NCBI GenBank assembly: GCA_023399275.1
Contig: JAEWQH010000086.1
Span: forward strand, 1 to 24,216
From: Bacillota bacterium
GTDB lineage: Bacteria > Bacillota > Clostridia > Christensenellales > CAG-138
DNA: 24,216 bases
Direction of reading: 5' to 3'
The notes under the pieces were generated by a model. It did no database searches. It was not told where the DNA came from and worked only from the letters and a program-made list of their open reading frames with translations. Made by a program: the position numbers and the translations under genes. Shown here piece after piece: positions 8,599 through 16,217 of the stretch (within the stretch, counting starts at the first letter, position 1; the number at the start of each line of letters is the position of its first letter).

Positions 8599-9666
8599 CT
8601 AATTCCCTTGCTTGGATGCAAGCATCTCCTCCGCGCGGGCGATCAGCCGTTCTACGACCTCCTCCGCCCCGCCGTGAAACACCTGCTCCCCCCGTTCAAA
8701 CAAGACGCCGTTGCCGTCGCCAAACGCAACGCCGATATCCGCGTCCCGCGCTTCCCCCGGCCCATTGACCGCACAACCCATCACAGCGACCTTGAGATAC
8801 CCTCTGTTATGCGGCAGGCGGGTGTTGACCACGTCCACCATCTTCATCACATCCACACGCGTTCTGCCGCAGGTCGGGCAGCTGACCAGCTCAATATCGT
8901 CTCTGCGCAGACCGACCGCGCGAAGGATCCGCAGTCCTGTCTCCACTTCGCGCACGGGGTCGTCCGTCAGCGATACGCGGATGGTGTCCCCTATGCCGTC
9001 GAGCAGCAGCGCGCCGATCCCCGCCGCAGACTTCACGATCCCACTGGCAGCGTCGCCCGTCTCCGTCACGCCGACGTGCAGCGGATAGTCCACGCGCTGC
9101 GACACCGCGCGATATGCTTCCACCGTGCCGCGCACGCTGGAAGCCTTGAGCGAGAGAACGATATCGGTAAACCCTTCGCGCTCAAGCAAAACGACATGTT
9201 TGAGCGCGCTCTCCACCATCGCCTCCGTCGTGGCGCCGCCGTATTTCTTTCGCAGCGCGGGTTCGATGGAGCCGGCGTTGACGCCGATGCGAATCGGCGT
9301 ATGGTGCGCTTTTGCGCAGTCCGCTACGGCGCACACACGCGCTTCGTCTCCGATGTTGCCGGGGTTAAAGCGCAGCTTATCCGCGCCGTTTTCGATGGCG
9401 GCGATGGCGAGGCGATAGTCGAAGTGGATATCCGCCACGATCGGGATGCGGATGCGGCTCTTGATCCGTCCGAGCGCACTTGCGCACGCCGCGTCGTAAA
9501 CAGAGGCGCGCACGATATCGCAGCCGGCCTCGGTAAGGCGCTCGATCTGCGCCACCGTGGCTTCGACATCCCGCGTGTCCGTATTCGTCATCGACTGCAC
9601 CGAAACCGGCGCACCGCCGCCGACAGGAACGCCGCCGACAAAAACCCGTCTTGTATCCTTACCCAA
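8599..9666 (-). CDS. ispG: 4-hydroxy-3-methylbut-2-enyl diphosphate synthase (MEP pathway)
   Basis: Iron-sulfur enzyme that converts methylerythritol cyclodiphosphate to HMBPP, the penultimate MEP-pathway step, in the cytoplasm. The 355-residue protein has the N-terminal TIM-barrel part (VQSMTNTDT at 23-31, ADIHFDYRLA at 78-87, LRFNPGNIG at 98-106) and the C-terminal cluster-binding part with cysteines in CPTCGRT (263, 266) and MGCAVNGPGEAR (298, with E305). The start is TTG at 9664-9666: it is the only start codon in frame between the upstream in-frame stop of rseP and the conserved N-terminus, and GAGG sits five bases before it. It lies 36 bases after rseP and 26 before polC. Together with dxr it puts two MEP-pathway enzymes in this cluster. 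Confidence 0.97.
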   Translation of the reverse strand: MGKDTRRVFVGGVPVGGGAPVSVQSMTNTDTRDVEATVAQIERLTEAGCDIVRASVYDAACASALGRIKSRIRIPIVADIHFDYRLAIAAIENGADKLRFNPGNIGDEARVCAVADCAKAHHTPIRIGVNAGSIEPALRKKYGGATTEAMVESALKHVVLLEREGFTDIVLSLKASSVRGTVEAYRAVSQRVDYPLHVGVTETGDAASGIVKSAAGIGALLLDGIGDTIRVSLTDDPVREVETGLRILRAVGLRRDDIELVSCPTCGRTRVDVMKMVDVVNTRLPHNRGYLKVAVMGCAVNGPGEARDADIGVAFGDGNGVLFERGEQVFHGGAEEVVERLIARAEEMLASKQGN

Positions 9667-9702
9667 ATTAGCCTCGCGTTTGACGCAGCATCTGCGTTGT
9701 CG

Positions 9703-10740
9703 TTAGCTGAATACTCCGTTGATCAGATTGCTCACGTCGTTGAACGTAAGGAATATGATCAGACCAAACAGCAGAATCAAGCCTACGAAGTGAACCATGC
9801 CTTCCTTCTCCTGCGAAATCGGCTTGCCACGAATTGCCTCGATGATCATGAAAACGAGCCTTCCACCGTCCATCGCCGGAATGGGCAGCAGGTTCATGAT
9901 GCCGAGACTTGCGCTGATGAGCACGAGCTGACGCAAAACGGTCTCTCCGCTCGAGCGCACCGCTTCGCTGATGATCGCAACGATAGCGACGGGGCCCGCA
10001 GCATCCGAGCTGGTCGCGTTCCCCTGCGCAACGCGGCCGAAGAAGCGAAACGTCTCCACCAGCGTGGCGGTCACGTAGTTGACCGAGCGTAGCGCGCTCT
10101 CGCCCACGCTGAACTTCATCCGCGCTGCGGATATCGTCACGCCGATGAGGTTTCTGCCCTCTGCCTCGTTGTAGATATCGTGCAGCGTCAAAATCTTCGT
10201 CTCGCCGTCGCGCAGTACGCTCAGCGTCATGTCGCTGGTTTCAACGGCGCGGATCATGTCCACCGTTTGAAAATAGAAGCGCACAGGCTTGCCGTTGACC
10301 TGGGTGATGACGTCTCCGGGTTCAACGCCGGCAATCGCCGCTGGCGCGTCCGCCGTGACCTCCTGCACCGCAGGCATAAAGTCGCCAAAAGCGCTCAGCG
10401 TCACAAACGCAAGCAATATCGCAAAGACAAGGTTTGTCAACGGTCCCGCGAGGACGACGACGATCCGCTTCCAGACCTTCTGCGCGTTGAAGCTTCGTTC
10501 GTTGACCGCGTTTTCATCCTCCCCCTCAAAGCGGCACATGCCGCCGATGGGAAACACGCGCAGCGAGAACTCCGTGCCGCGCTTGTCCTTCTTTTTGAGG
10601 AGTTTCGGGCCCATGCCAATCGAAAACTCCAGTATCGAAAACCCGAGCGCGCGCCCCGCAAAATAATGCCCCATCTCGTGGATCATCACGAGAAGCGAGA
10701 GCAGCAGCAGCGCCGCGATGATGGAGATAGCCGTGCTCAA
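9703..10740 (-). CDS. rseP: Site-2 intramembrane metalloprotease (RseP/RasP family)
   Basis: A zinc protease that cuts membrane-embedded substrates such as anti-sigma factors and leftover signal peptides. In 345 aa it has HEMGH at 21-25 in the first membrane helix, a PDZ domain (about 122-190), and the second conserved motif NLLPIPAMDGGR at 283-294, whose D291 is the third metal ligand; a final hydrophobic helix spans about 316-333. The start is TTG at 10738-10740, which overlaps the dxr TGA as TTGA, implying translational coupling. The next in-frame ATG (residue 19) would delete most of the first membrane helix. The cluster position between dxr and ispG is typical of Clostridia. Its specific substrate cannot be told from here; no anti-sigma factor lies in the window. 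Confidence 0.96.
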   Translation of the reverse strand: MSTAISIIAALLLLSLLVMIHEMGHYFAGRALGFSILEFSIGMGPKLLKKKDKRGTEFSLRVFPIGGMCRFEGEDENAVNERSFNAQKVWKRIVVVLAGPLTNLVFAILLAFVTLSAFGDFMPAVQEVTADAPAAIAGVEPGDVITQVNGKPVRFYFQTVDMIRAVETSDMTLSVLRDGETKILTLHDIYNEAEGRNLIGVTISAARMKFSVGESALRSVNYVTATLVETFRFFGRVAQGNATSSDAAGPVAIVAIISEAVRSSGETVLRQLVLISASLGIMNLLPIPAMDGGRLVFMIIEAIRGKPISQEKEGMVHFVGLILLFGLIIFLTFNDVSNLINGVFS

Positions 10741-11900
10741 TGCCGGTTCCGCCTTTCCTGGCCAACGCTTTCAATCGCACGGGTTGCAACCGCGCGCGCC
10801 AGCCGATCCGCTTCCAGGATTTCCTCCAGCGTATCAAGCGCCGCCGGAGTGTGTTGATTTAGAGTATAGTCCACGACCCGCTCGATGTCCAGAAAGCCGA
10901 TGCGCCCGCTACAAAATGCTTCCACAGCCGCCTCATTTGCGCCATTATAGACCAGCGGGCACGAAAGCCCGGCCCGAAGCGCATCGTAAGCCATCCGCAG
11001 CGACAAAAACCGCCTGAAATCCGGCTTGTAAAACGCAAGCGGCTGCTCCTGGTGCAGCATCAGCGGCACGCAGGACGAAGAAAGCCGCGCGGGGTATGTA
11101 ACGGCGTATTGAATCGGCAGGCGCATGTCGGGCCGGCTCATGTTCGCCATGCAAGTTCCGTCGCGATACGCCACCATGGAGTGGACGATGGACTGCGGGT
11201 GGATCACCACATCGATCTGCTCCGCAGGCAGGTCGAAGAGATACGCGGCCTCGATGACCTCCAGCCCCTTGTTGAAGAGCGTAGCGGAGTCGATCGTGAT
11301 CTTTTTGCCCATGCTCCAGGTTGGGTGCGCGAGCGCCTGCTCGGGTGAGATATCCGCGAGCGCTTGCCGGTCCTTTTGCCAAAACGGCCCGCCGGACGCG
11401 GTGAGGATCAGCTTCTCCACCTCGTCCTTACGCCCGTTTTGCAGGCACTGAAAGATGGCGCTCTGCTCGCTGTCCACCGGCAGGATCTTGCCGCCGCACT
11501 CGCACAAAACGCGGTCGATCAGGCGCTTGCCGCAGACGATGCTCTCCTTGTTGGCCAGTGCGACGCGCTTTCCCGCCTGAAGCGAGGCAAGCAGCGGCCG
11601 CAGCGCGGCAAAGCCGCTGATGCCGTTGATCACCACATCGGCCTCCTGCAGGGCAGCAAGCCGCGCTGCAGCGCCGCGCCCCATGAACGCCTCCGTGCCC
11701 GCGGGCAGCAGCGACGCGTCGAACTCCGCTTCGCAGGCGACCACGCGCGGCCGGTACATCTGCGCCTGCGCAAGCAGCGCCTGTACGTCGCTATTTGCGG
11801 CAATGCCAAAGAGCGCCATCTCCTCCGGGTGGGAGGAAACGACGTCGAGCGATTGTCTGCCGATGGAGCCGGTGGAACCGAGCACCGAGATCTGCTTCAT
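10737..11900 (-). CDS. dxr: 1-deoxy-D-xylulose 5-phosphate reductoisomerase
   Basis: Catalyses the NADPH-dependent rearrangement and reduction of DXP to methylerythritol phosphate, the committed MEP-pathway step. The 387-aa protein has the nucleotide-binding GSTGSIG at 8-14, ANKES at 116-120, the metal and substrate motif DSEQSAIFQ at 143-151, and SATLFNKGLE at 205-214, all as expected for the family. The ATG start at 11898-11900 has only a weak upstream GGA. It begins 45 bases after cdsA and its stop overlaps the rseP start. With IspG and UppS it supplies the undecaprenyl carrier used for cell-wall synthesis. Confidence 0.97.
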   Translation of the reverse strand: MKQISVLGSTGSIGRQSLDVVSSHPEEMALFGIAANSDVQALLAQAQMYRPRVVACEAEFDASLLPAGTEAFMGRGAAARLAALQEADVVINGISGFAALRPLLASLQAGKRVALANKESIVCGKRLIDRVLCECGGKILPVDSEQSAIFQCLQNGRKDEVEKLILTASGGPFWQKDRQALADISPEQALAHPTWSMGKKITIDSATLFNKGLEVIEAAYLFDLPAEQIDVVIHPQSIVHSMVAYRDGTCMANMSRPDMRLPIQYAVTYPARLSSSCVPLMLHQEQPLAFYKPDFRRFLSLRMAYDALRAGLSCPLVYNGANEAAVEAFCSGRIGFLDIERVVDYTLNQHTPAALDTLEEILEADRLARAVATRAIESVGQERRNRH

Positions 11901-11945
11901 AACGATCCGTCACATGCGCGGGCAAGGATCAGCCCACGCGCTTTC

Positions 11946-12761
11946 TTAAAATACCGCGAGCTTCTGCATGATCAAAAAAGCGCAGAGCACGAGCGGCGTG
12001 CAAAACATGATGCTGTCGATGCGGTCGATGATGCCGCCGTGCCCGGGAAATACACTGGAGAAGTCCTTCACACCCGCCCAGCGCTTGAGCAGCGACGCAA
12101 ACAGATCCCCAAACTGCGAGAACAGCCCGCACCCCAGCCCCAGCAGCACCAGAACGCCCATCTGCATATCCGCGCCCCAGAGCCGCTGGAGGTAGTACAT
12201 GCCAAAGCCGAACGCCGTGCCGCCGATAAGCGCGAAGACCGCGCCCTCGACCGTCTTCTTGGGGCTGATCGTCGGGCAAAGCTTGTGTTTTCCGAGGAAG
12301 GTGCCGCCAAAATAGGCAAACGTATCCGCGCACTCCGGCGCGGCGAAGGCGATGCCCGCGGCAACGAGCGCGATCGGGCGCTCAAAGCTGTAGTACACGA
12401 GCAGCATGCACATCAGAAACAGCGTCGGATAATTCAAAATAAACAGGGATGGGATGATGTCGTTTGTCGTATGCCGTTTGGTAAAGAGAGACCAGATCAT
12501 CGTCGCCATCACGCTCGCCATGTAGAGGATGAACATGGAAAGCATCCCGAGATAGTAGTATACAAACGGGTACGAAACGGCAAACACATACGCGGGGATC
12601 AGGATCGGGTCGTAGCTCTTCTTGCGAAACGTCTGCCCCATCTCATAGATCGCGGCAAGCGAAAACAGCGCGAGTACGCTCAGCAGAAAAAAACCGCCGA
12701 AAAACAGCACCGTGATCAGCAACAAAACCAGCAGGATTCCAACGATGATGCGCGTCTTCAT
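11946..12761 (-). CDS. cdsA: Phosphatidate cytidylyltransferase (CDP-diacylglycerol synthase)
   Basis: Integral membrane enzyme that makes CDP-diacylglycerol from phosphatidic acid and CTP, the branch point for phospholipid synthesis. The 271-aa protein has about seven or eight hydrophobic helices and the full family signature at residues 223-250: S-x-LKR, then KD, then FPGHGGIIDRIDS. It starts at an ATG that overlaps the uppS TGA as ATGA, with GGAGGAGG just upstream inside the end of uppS, so the two are translationally coupled. The order uppS-cdsA-dxr-rseP is classic for Firmicutes. Confidence 0.97.
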   Translation of the reverse strand: MKTRIIVGILLVLLLITVLFFGGFFLLSVLALFSLAAIYEMGQTFRKKSYDPILIPAYVFAVSYPFVYYYLGMLSMFILYMASVMATMIWSLFTKRHTTNDIIPSLFILNYPTLFLMCMLLVYYSFERPIALVAAGIAFAAPECADTFAYFGGTFLGKHKLCPTISPKKTVEGAVFALIGGTAFGFGMYYLQRLWGADMQMGVLVLLGLGCGLFSQFGDLFASLLKRWAGVKDFSSVFPGHGGIIDRIDSIMFCTPLVLCAFLIMQKLAVF

Positions 12762-13510
12762 GCGTCCTCCTCCAGTCCACCGAAGCGGCGGGACCGGCCC
12801 TGATACGCGCGCAGCGCGGAGAGATACGCTTCGTCCGAAAAATCCGGCCAGTATTCCACGGGGAACAAAAACTCTGCGTAGGAGACCTGATACAGCAGGA
12901 AGTTTGAGATGCGCTGCTCGCCGCTCGTGCGAATCAAAAGATCGACCTCCGGCTGGCCTGCGGTGTAGAGGTTGCGTTCCAGCATCTGCGCACTGATCTC
13001 GTTCTTCCCCTCGGCGATCGCCTGCCGCATGGCAAGGTTTGCCGCGCGCAAAATCTCCGCACGGCTGCCGTAGTTGAGCGCGATGTTCAAATTGAGCCCG
13101 GTGTTTTGCTCCGTACGCTTCATCGCCCGCTCGATGACGGAGCGAACCGGCGCGGCAAACGCCTCGTATGCACCGACGATGCGGATGCGCACGTTGTTGG
13201 AAAAAAGCTCGTCGATCTCCTTTGTGAAATACTCGATCAGCAGCGCCATCAGCGTGCCGACCTCGTCCGACGGGCGCTTCCAGTTCTCGGTGGAAAACGC
13301 ATAGAGCGTCAGCGACGTGATCCCGAGGTCGGAGCTCAGGCGGATGATGCCGCGCAGCCGGTCGACGCCCGCGCGGTGTCCCGCGCTGCGCGAAAGCTTG
13401 CGTTGCTTTGCCCAGCGTCCGTTTCCATCCATGATCACCGCAACGTGCTTCGGCAGCGCTTCCTGGTCCAAGCCGAACGCGCGGATTTCTTCTTCGCTGT
13501 AGTGTGCCAT
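12758..13510 (-). CDS. uppS: Undecaprenyl diphosphate synthase (cis-prenyltransferase)
   Basis: Condenses isopentenyl diphosphate onto farnesyl diphosphate to give the C55 lipid carrier for peptidoglycan and teichoic-acid precursors. The 250-aa protein has the catalytic MDGNGRWAKQR (Asp at 28) near the N-terminus, the AGHRAG stretch, and the C-terminal LIRTSGEQRISNFLL motif. The start at 13508-13510 is preceded by a GGGGG tract. A 94-base gap, longer than most others in this cluster, separates it from the small gene upstream and holds a hairpin (13531-13556). The gene overlaps cdsA by four bases. Confidence 0.98.
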   Translation of the reverse strand: MAHYSEEEIRAFGLDQEALPKHVAVIMDGNGRWAKQRKLSRSAGHRAGVDRLRGIIRLSSDLGITSLTLYAFSTENWKRPSDEVGTLMALLIEYFTKEIDELFSNNVRIRIVGAYEAFAAPVRSVIERAMKRTEQNTGLNLNIALNYGSRAEILRAANLAMRQAIAEGKNEISAQMLERNLYTAGQPEVDLLIRTSGEQRISNFLLYQVSYAEFLFPVEYWPDFSDEAYLSALRAYQGRSRRFGGLEEDA

Positions 13511-13530
13511 AGTCCCCCGTTACAAATCGA

Positions 13531-13556
13531 GGTGCAGTGCGAAAGCGCCCTGCACC
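13531..13556 (-). other. Hairpin in the leader of uppS
   Basis: GGTGCAG pairs with CTGCACC, continued after one mismatch by GCG/CGC around a four-base loop. On the minus strand it is followed by ATTTGT rather than a T-run, and the uppS start is 21 bases further on. It could be a weak attenuator or a processing site. The surrounding gap 13511-13604 also holds a 23-codon open frame that ends nine bases before uppS. Confidence 0.45.
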
Positions 13557-13604
13557 CGAAGCATTTCGTGTCGATCCGTTTCGCGGCGCATGAGCGCCCC
13601 ATAT

Positions 13605-13814
13605 TCAGTCGGCCAAGCCGGCCGGCTCCGTGCGAAACAACGCATAGAGCAGCTCCGCGCGCCCCTCGCCGCGCATGATCTGCCGCACGATGCGCGCATC
13701 CGTCCCGCCCGCAATGCCTTTCTTCGAACGCACCTCCAGTGCCGAGCAAACGACGCCCTGCGCCGCAAGCAGCGCCTTGGCCTGCTCCAGCGGGAGCCCA
13801 AGCACGCGGATCAA
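13605..13814 (-). CDS. Small PASTA-like protein between frr and uppS
   Basis: A 69-residue frame beginning MIRVLGLPLEQAKALLAAQG. The pattern of a small hydrophobic start, G-L-P-x-x-x-A-x-x-x-L-x-x-x-G, then a basic stretch and a closing beta-rich part (RIVRQIMRGEGRAELLYALF) resembles a single PASTA-type module. I recall similar short reading frames at this place in other Firmicutes, but cannot check. It has no membrane segment or signal peptide. The start is TTG at 13812-13814, overlapping the frr TGA as TTGA, with GGAG 11 bases upstream inside frr; a GTG three codons later is an alternative. It is packed into the operon like a real gene. No function is known to me; a role tied to ribosome recycling or wall-lipid synthesis would be guesswork. 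Confidence 0.72.
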   Translation of the reverse strand: MIRVLGLPLEQAKALLAAQGVVCSALEVRSKKGIAGGTDARIVRQIMRGEGRAELLYALFRTEPAGLAD

Positions 13815-14368
13815 ACGGCGAGAATCTCCTTCTCTTTGGCGGCAAGAATGCCGTCGATCTCCTTGATCAGCTCATCCGTAAGCTTCTGCACTTTATCGTC
13901 GAGGGACTTGCGGTCGTCCTCCGTAATGAGCTTATCCTTTTCGTCTTTCTTGATCTGCTCGTTTGCGTCGCGGCGGATGGCGCGGATGGCCACCTTGCTC
14001 TCCTCGCCCTTTTTCTTGATGACTTTGACGAGCTCTTTTCTGCGCTCTTCGTTCAACTCGGGAAAAAGCAGCCGAATCACCTTCCCGTCGTTGGAGGGAT
14101 TGATGCCGAGATCCGACTTTTGAATCGCCTTTTCGACGGCGGGGATCGCTTTTACATCCCAAACGGAGATGAGCAGCATCCGCGGCTCCGGCGTGGAGAT
14201 ATTGCCGAGCTGCTGAATCGGCGTCGGCGTTCCGTAATAGTCTACTAAAATGCGGTCGAGCAGCTGCGCGTTCGCGCGGCCGGCGCGAAGTCCGCCAAGC
14301 TCGGATCTGAGCACGGCAATGGTCTTCTGCATCCGTTCTCTGGTGATATCTAAAATCTCGCCTGCCAT
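13811..14368 (-). CDS. frr: Ribosome recycling factor
   Basis: Splits the post-termination ribosome together with EF-G. The 185-aa length is normal, and the sequence follows the family throughout: the N-terminal helix with LRAGRANAQLLDRI, VDYYGTPTPIQQLGNIS, NPSNDGKVIRLLFPELNEE, and a final helix rich in Lys/Asp/Glu. The ATG at 14366-14368 has GGAGG eight bases upstream (14377-14381). A promoter is proposed at 14394-14423. Its stop overlaps the start of the small PASTA-like gene, implying coupling. Confidence 0.98.
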   Translation of the reverse strand: MAGEILDITRERMQKTIAVLRSELGGLRAGRANAQLLDRILVDYYGTPTPIQQLGNISTPEPRMLLISVWDVKAIPAVEKAIQKSDLGINPSNDGKVIRLLFPELNEERRKELVKVIKKKGEESKVAIRAIRRDANEQIKKDEKDKLITEDDRKSLDDKVQKLTDELIKEIDGILAAKEKEILAV

Positions 14369-14393
14369 GTTCCATTCCTCCTGTACGCCTTTT

Positions 14394-14423
14394 ATTCTAC
14401 TATAGTTGGTACCCTCGATTCAA
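14394..14423 (-). promoter_or_regulatory. Probable promoter of frr
   Basis: On the minus strand TTGAAT (14418-14423) and TAGAAT (14394-14399) are separated by 18 bases. The stretch is AT-richer than its surroundings. Predicted initiation near 14387 would leave a leader of about 20 bases holding the ribosome binding site. It lies after a possible pyrH terminator, so frr and downstream genes could have their own transcript. Confidence 0.55.
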
Positions 14424-14449
14424 CCCCGATCTTCGGTCTGCCCCCCGCC

Positions 14450-14480
14450 TTGAAAAGGAAGCGGCTTGCGCGGCAGGCCG
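14450..14480 (-). terminator. Weak terminator candidate after pyrH
   Basis: On the minus strand CGGCCTGC and GCAAGCCG form a stem with one mismatch and a three-base loop, followed by CTTCCTTTTC. It lies 20 bases after the pyrH stop and before the proposed frr promoter. The T-run is interrupted, so termination is probably partial. Confidence 0.4.
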
Positions 14481-14500
14481 TTTTGTCCGTCGCGCGGCAG

Positions 14501-15193
14501 CTACTCTGCTGCAACGATGTGCGTGCCGATCGAATCATCCTCAAAGATCTGCTCGATCTGGCAAAGCGCAAACGCGCGGATCGGAATCCGCTGCTCCTTG
14601 CAGAGCGTGATCGCAGTCAGATCCGTGGCGCGCAGATTTTCCGCAACCACGCGGTCGTAGCTGATGCGGCTGTAGCGCACTGCGGAAGGGTCGAGCTTCG
14701 GGTCGGCGGAGTAGATCGCGTCGATATTCTTGGCCAGCAGCAGCGCATCCGCGCCGATCTCCGCCGCGCGCAGCGCCGCCGCCGTATCCGTTGAGAAAAA
14801 AGGGCAGCCGCTTCCGCAGGCAAAGATCACGACCTGTCCTTCATCCAGCGCCTTCTTCGCGGTTCTGGCCGAAAACGGATCGCAAAAGCGGTCCATATCC
14901 ACCGCGGACTGCACCACGCAGGGAACCCCCGCCTGCTCGAGCGCATCCTGCAGCGCAAGCGAGTTGATCGCCGTAGCGAGCATCCCCATGTGATCCGCGC
15001 GGTTTCGCTCCATACCCTCGGCGCTGCGCCCGCGCATGATATTGCCGCCGCCGACGACGACGCCGATCTGCACGCCCTTTTGCCGGACGGCCGCGATTCG
15101 CGCCGCCGTGTCCACCACGGTTTCCCGGCAGATGACAGACTGGCCGGAGGAGAGCGCCTCCCCGCTGATTTTGAGCAATACGCGTCGATACAT
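14501..15193 (-). CDS. pyrH: UMP kinase
   Basis: Phosphorylates UMP to UDP in pyrimidine nucleotide synthesis; a hexameric amino-acid-kinase-fold enzyme in the cytoplasm. The 230-aa protein has LLKISGEALS at the N-terminus, VVVGGGNIMRGR for phosphate binding, ADHMGMLAT, the substrate region around DMDRFCDPFSARTA, and the nucleotide-binding TDTAAALRAAEIGA stretch. Start ATG at 15191-15193 has only a weak purine-rich upstream tract. It follows tsf, but a strong terminator lies in the 71-base gap, leaving only about 36 bases before the start codon. Transcription therefore probably depends on read-through. Confidence 0.98.
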   Translation of the reverse strand: MYRRVLLKISGEALSSGQSVICRETVVDTAARIAAVRQKGVQIGVVVGGGNIMRGRSAEGMERNRADHMGMLATAINSLALQDALEQAGVPCVVQSAVDMDRFCDPFSARTAKKALDEGQVVIFACGSGCPFFSTDTAAALRAAEIGADALLLAKNIDAIYSADPKLDPSAVRYSRISYDRVVAENLRATDLTAITLCKEQRIPIRAFALCQIEQIFEDDSIGTHIVAAE

Positions 15194-15228
15194 GGTGCTT
15201 TTCTCGCTTTCGATCGTTTTTTGCGCTG

Positions 15229-15256
15229 AAAAAAAGGAACACGTCGCCGTGTTCCT
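15229..15256 (-). terminator. Strong intrinsic terminator between tsf and pyrH
   Basis: On the minus strand AGGAACACG (15248-15256) pairs perfectly with CGTGTTCCT (15235-15243) around a four-base loop, followed by a run of seven Ts. It begins nine bases after the tsf stop and is the best-formed intrinsic terminator inside the rpsB-to-polC cluster. Confidence 0.9.
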
Positions 15257-15264
15257 CTTTGCCG

Positions 15265-16188
15265 TTATGCTTTGGTTTGGCTCATGACTTCCTCGGCGAA
15301 GTTGTTCTCTCGCTTTTGCAGCCCCTCTCCCATCTCATAGCGGGTGAAGCGCTTGACGGAGATCTTCGCGCCGAGGTCCTTGGATGCCTTGTCCAGCACC
15401 TGCGTGATCGAGAGCGACGTGTCCTTGACAAACAGCTGCTCGAGCAGGCAGTTCTCTTTGTAGTACTTCTCGATGCGGCCGGCGAGCATCTTCTCGATGA
15501 CGGCGGCAGGCTTCGGCTTCTCCTCGTTGAGCGCGATGTTGCGGTTGATCTCTTTTTCGTGCTCGATCTCGGCCTCGGGAACTTCCGCGCGGCTGAGGTA
15601 AGCGGGTCGCGCCGCCGCGATGTGCATCGCGATGTCGTGCGCAACCTGGCGAAGCTCCGCGTTATCCTTCAGATTCACGGGCGCGTCCAGATCGACGAGT
15701 ACGCCGATGCGGCCGCCGAGATGGATATAGGTGTCCACGACGCCCTCATAGCGGGTGAAGCGGCGGATGCTGATCTTCTCGCCGATCTTGGCAACCAGCT
15801 CGTTGAGCGTCTCGCTGACCTTGAGGCCCGGCGCAAAGAGCGCATCCTCTGCAAGCAGGGCGTCCACATCTGCCGGATTGTTCTTGCCGACCTGCGCTGC
15901 AAGCTTGTCGACATAGGCCTGGAAATCGTCTGTCTTGGCGACGAAGTCGGTCTCGCAGTTGACCTCGATGATCACGGCGACGCCGCAGTCCACACACAGG
16001 TAGCTGCTCACGATGCCTTCCGCTGCGATGCGTCCCGCCTTCTTGGCGGCCGCGGCAAGGCCCTTCTCGCGCAGATAATCCTTGGCTTTTTCAAAATCGC
16101 CGTCACACTCGGTGAGCGCCTTTTTGCAGTCCATCATGCCGGCCTGCGTCAGCTCGCGCAGCGCCATTACGTCTTTTGCTGTAAACAT
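15265..16188 (-). CDS. tsf: Elongation factor Ts
   Basis: Guanine-nucleotide exchange factor for EF-Tu. The 307-aa protein starts MFTAKDVMALRELTQAGMMD and continues CKKALTECDGDFEKAKDYLR, the standard UBA-like N-terminal domain, followed by the core with IIEVNCETDFVAKTDDF. The end of the protein (VKRFTRYEMGEGL) is the usual dimerisation-domain tail. The ATG at 16186-16188 has AGGAG ten bases upstream. It lies 29 bases after rpsB, giving the conserved rpsB-tsf pair, and is followed by a strong terminator. Confidence 0.98.
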   Translation of the reverse strand: MFTAKDVMALRELTQAGMMDCKKALTECDGDFEKAKDYLREKGLAAAAKKAGRIAAEGIVSSYLCVDCGVAVIIEVNCETDFVAKTDDFQAYVDKLAAQVGKNNPADVDALLAEDALFAPGLKVSETLNELVAKIGEKISIRRFTRYEGVVDTYIHLGGRIGVLVDLDAPVNLKDNAELRQVAHDIAMHIAAARPAYLSRAEVPEAEIEHEKEINRNIALNEEKPKPAAVIEKMLAGRIEKYYKENCLLEQLFVKDTSLSITQVLDKASKDLGAKISVKRFTRYEMGEGLQKRENNFAEEVMSQTKA

Positions 16189-16217
16189 GTGTCTATTTCT
16201 CCTTAATTGCTGAAGCG

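Noticed and set aside
5372..8602. A 1076-codon open frame on the plus strand opposite polC
   Set aside because: It mirrors polC exactly and comes from GC-rich codon use, which keeps the opposite frame free of stops. It is rich in Arg, His, Ala and Leu with no family motif, and PolC on the other strand is certain.
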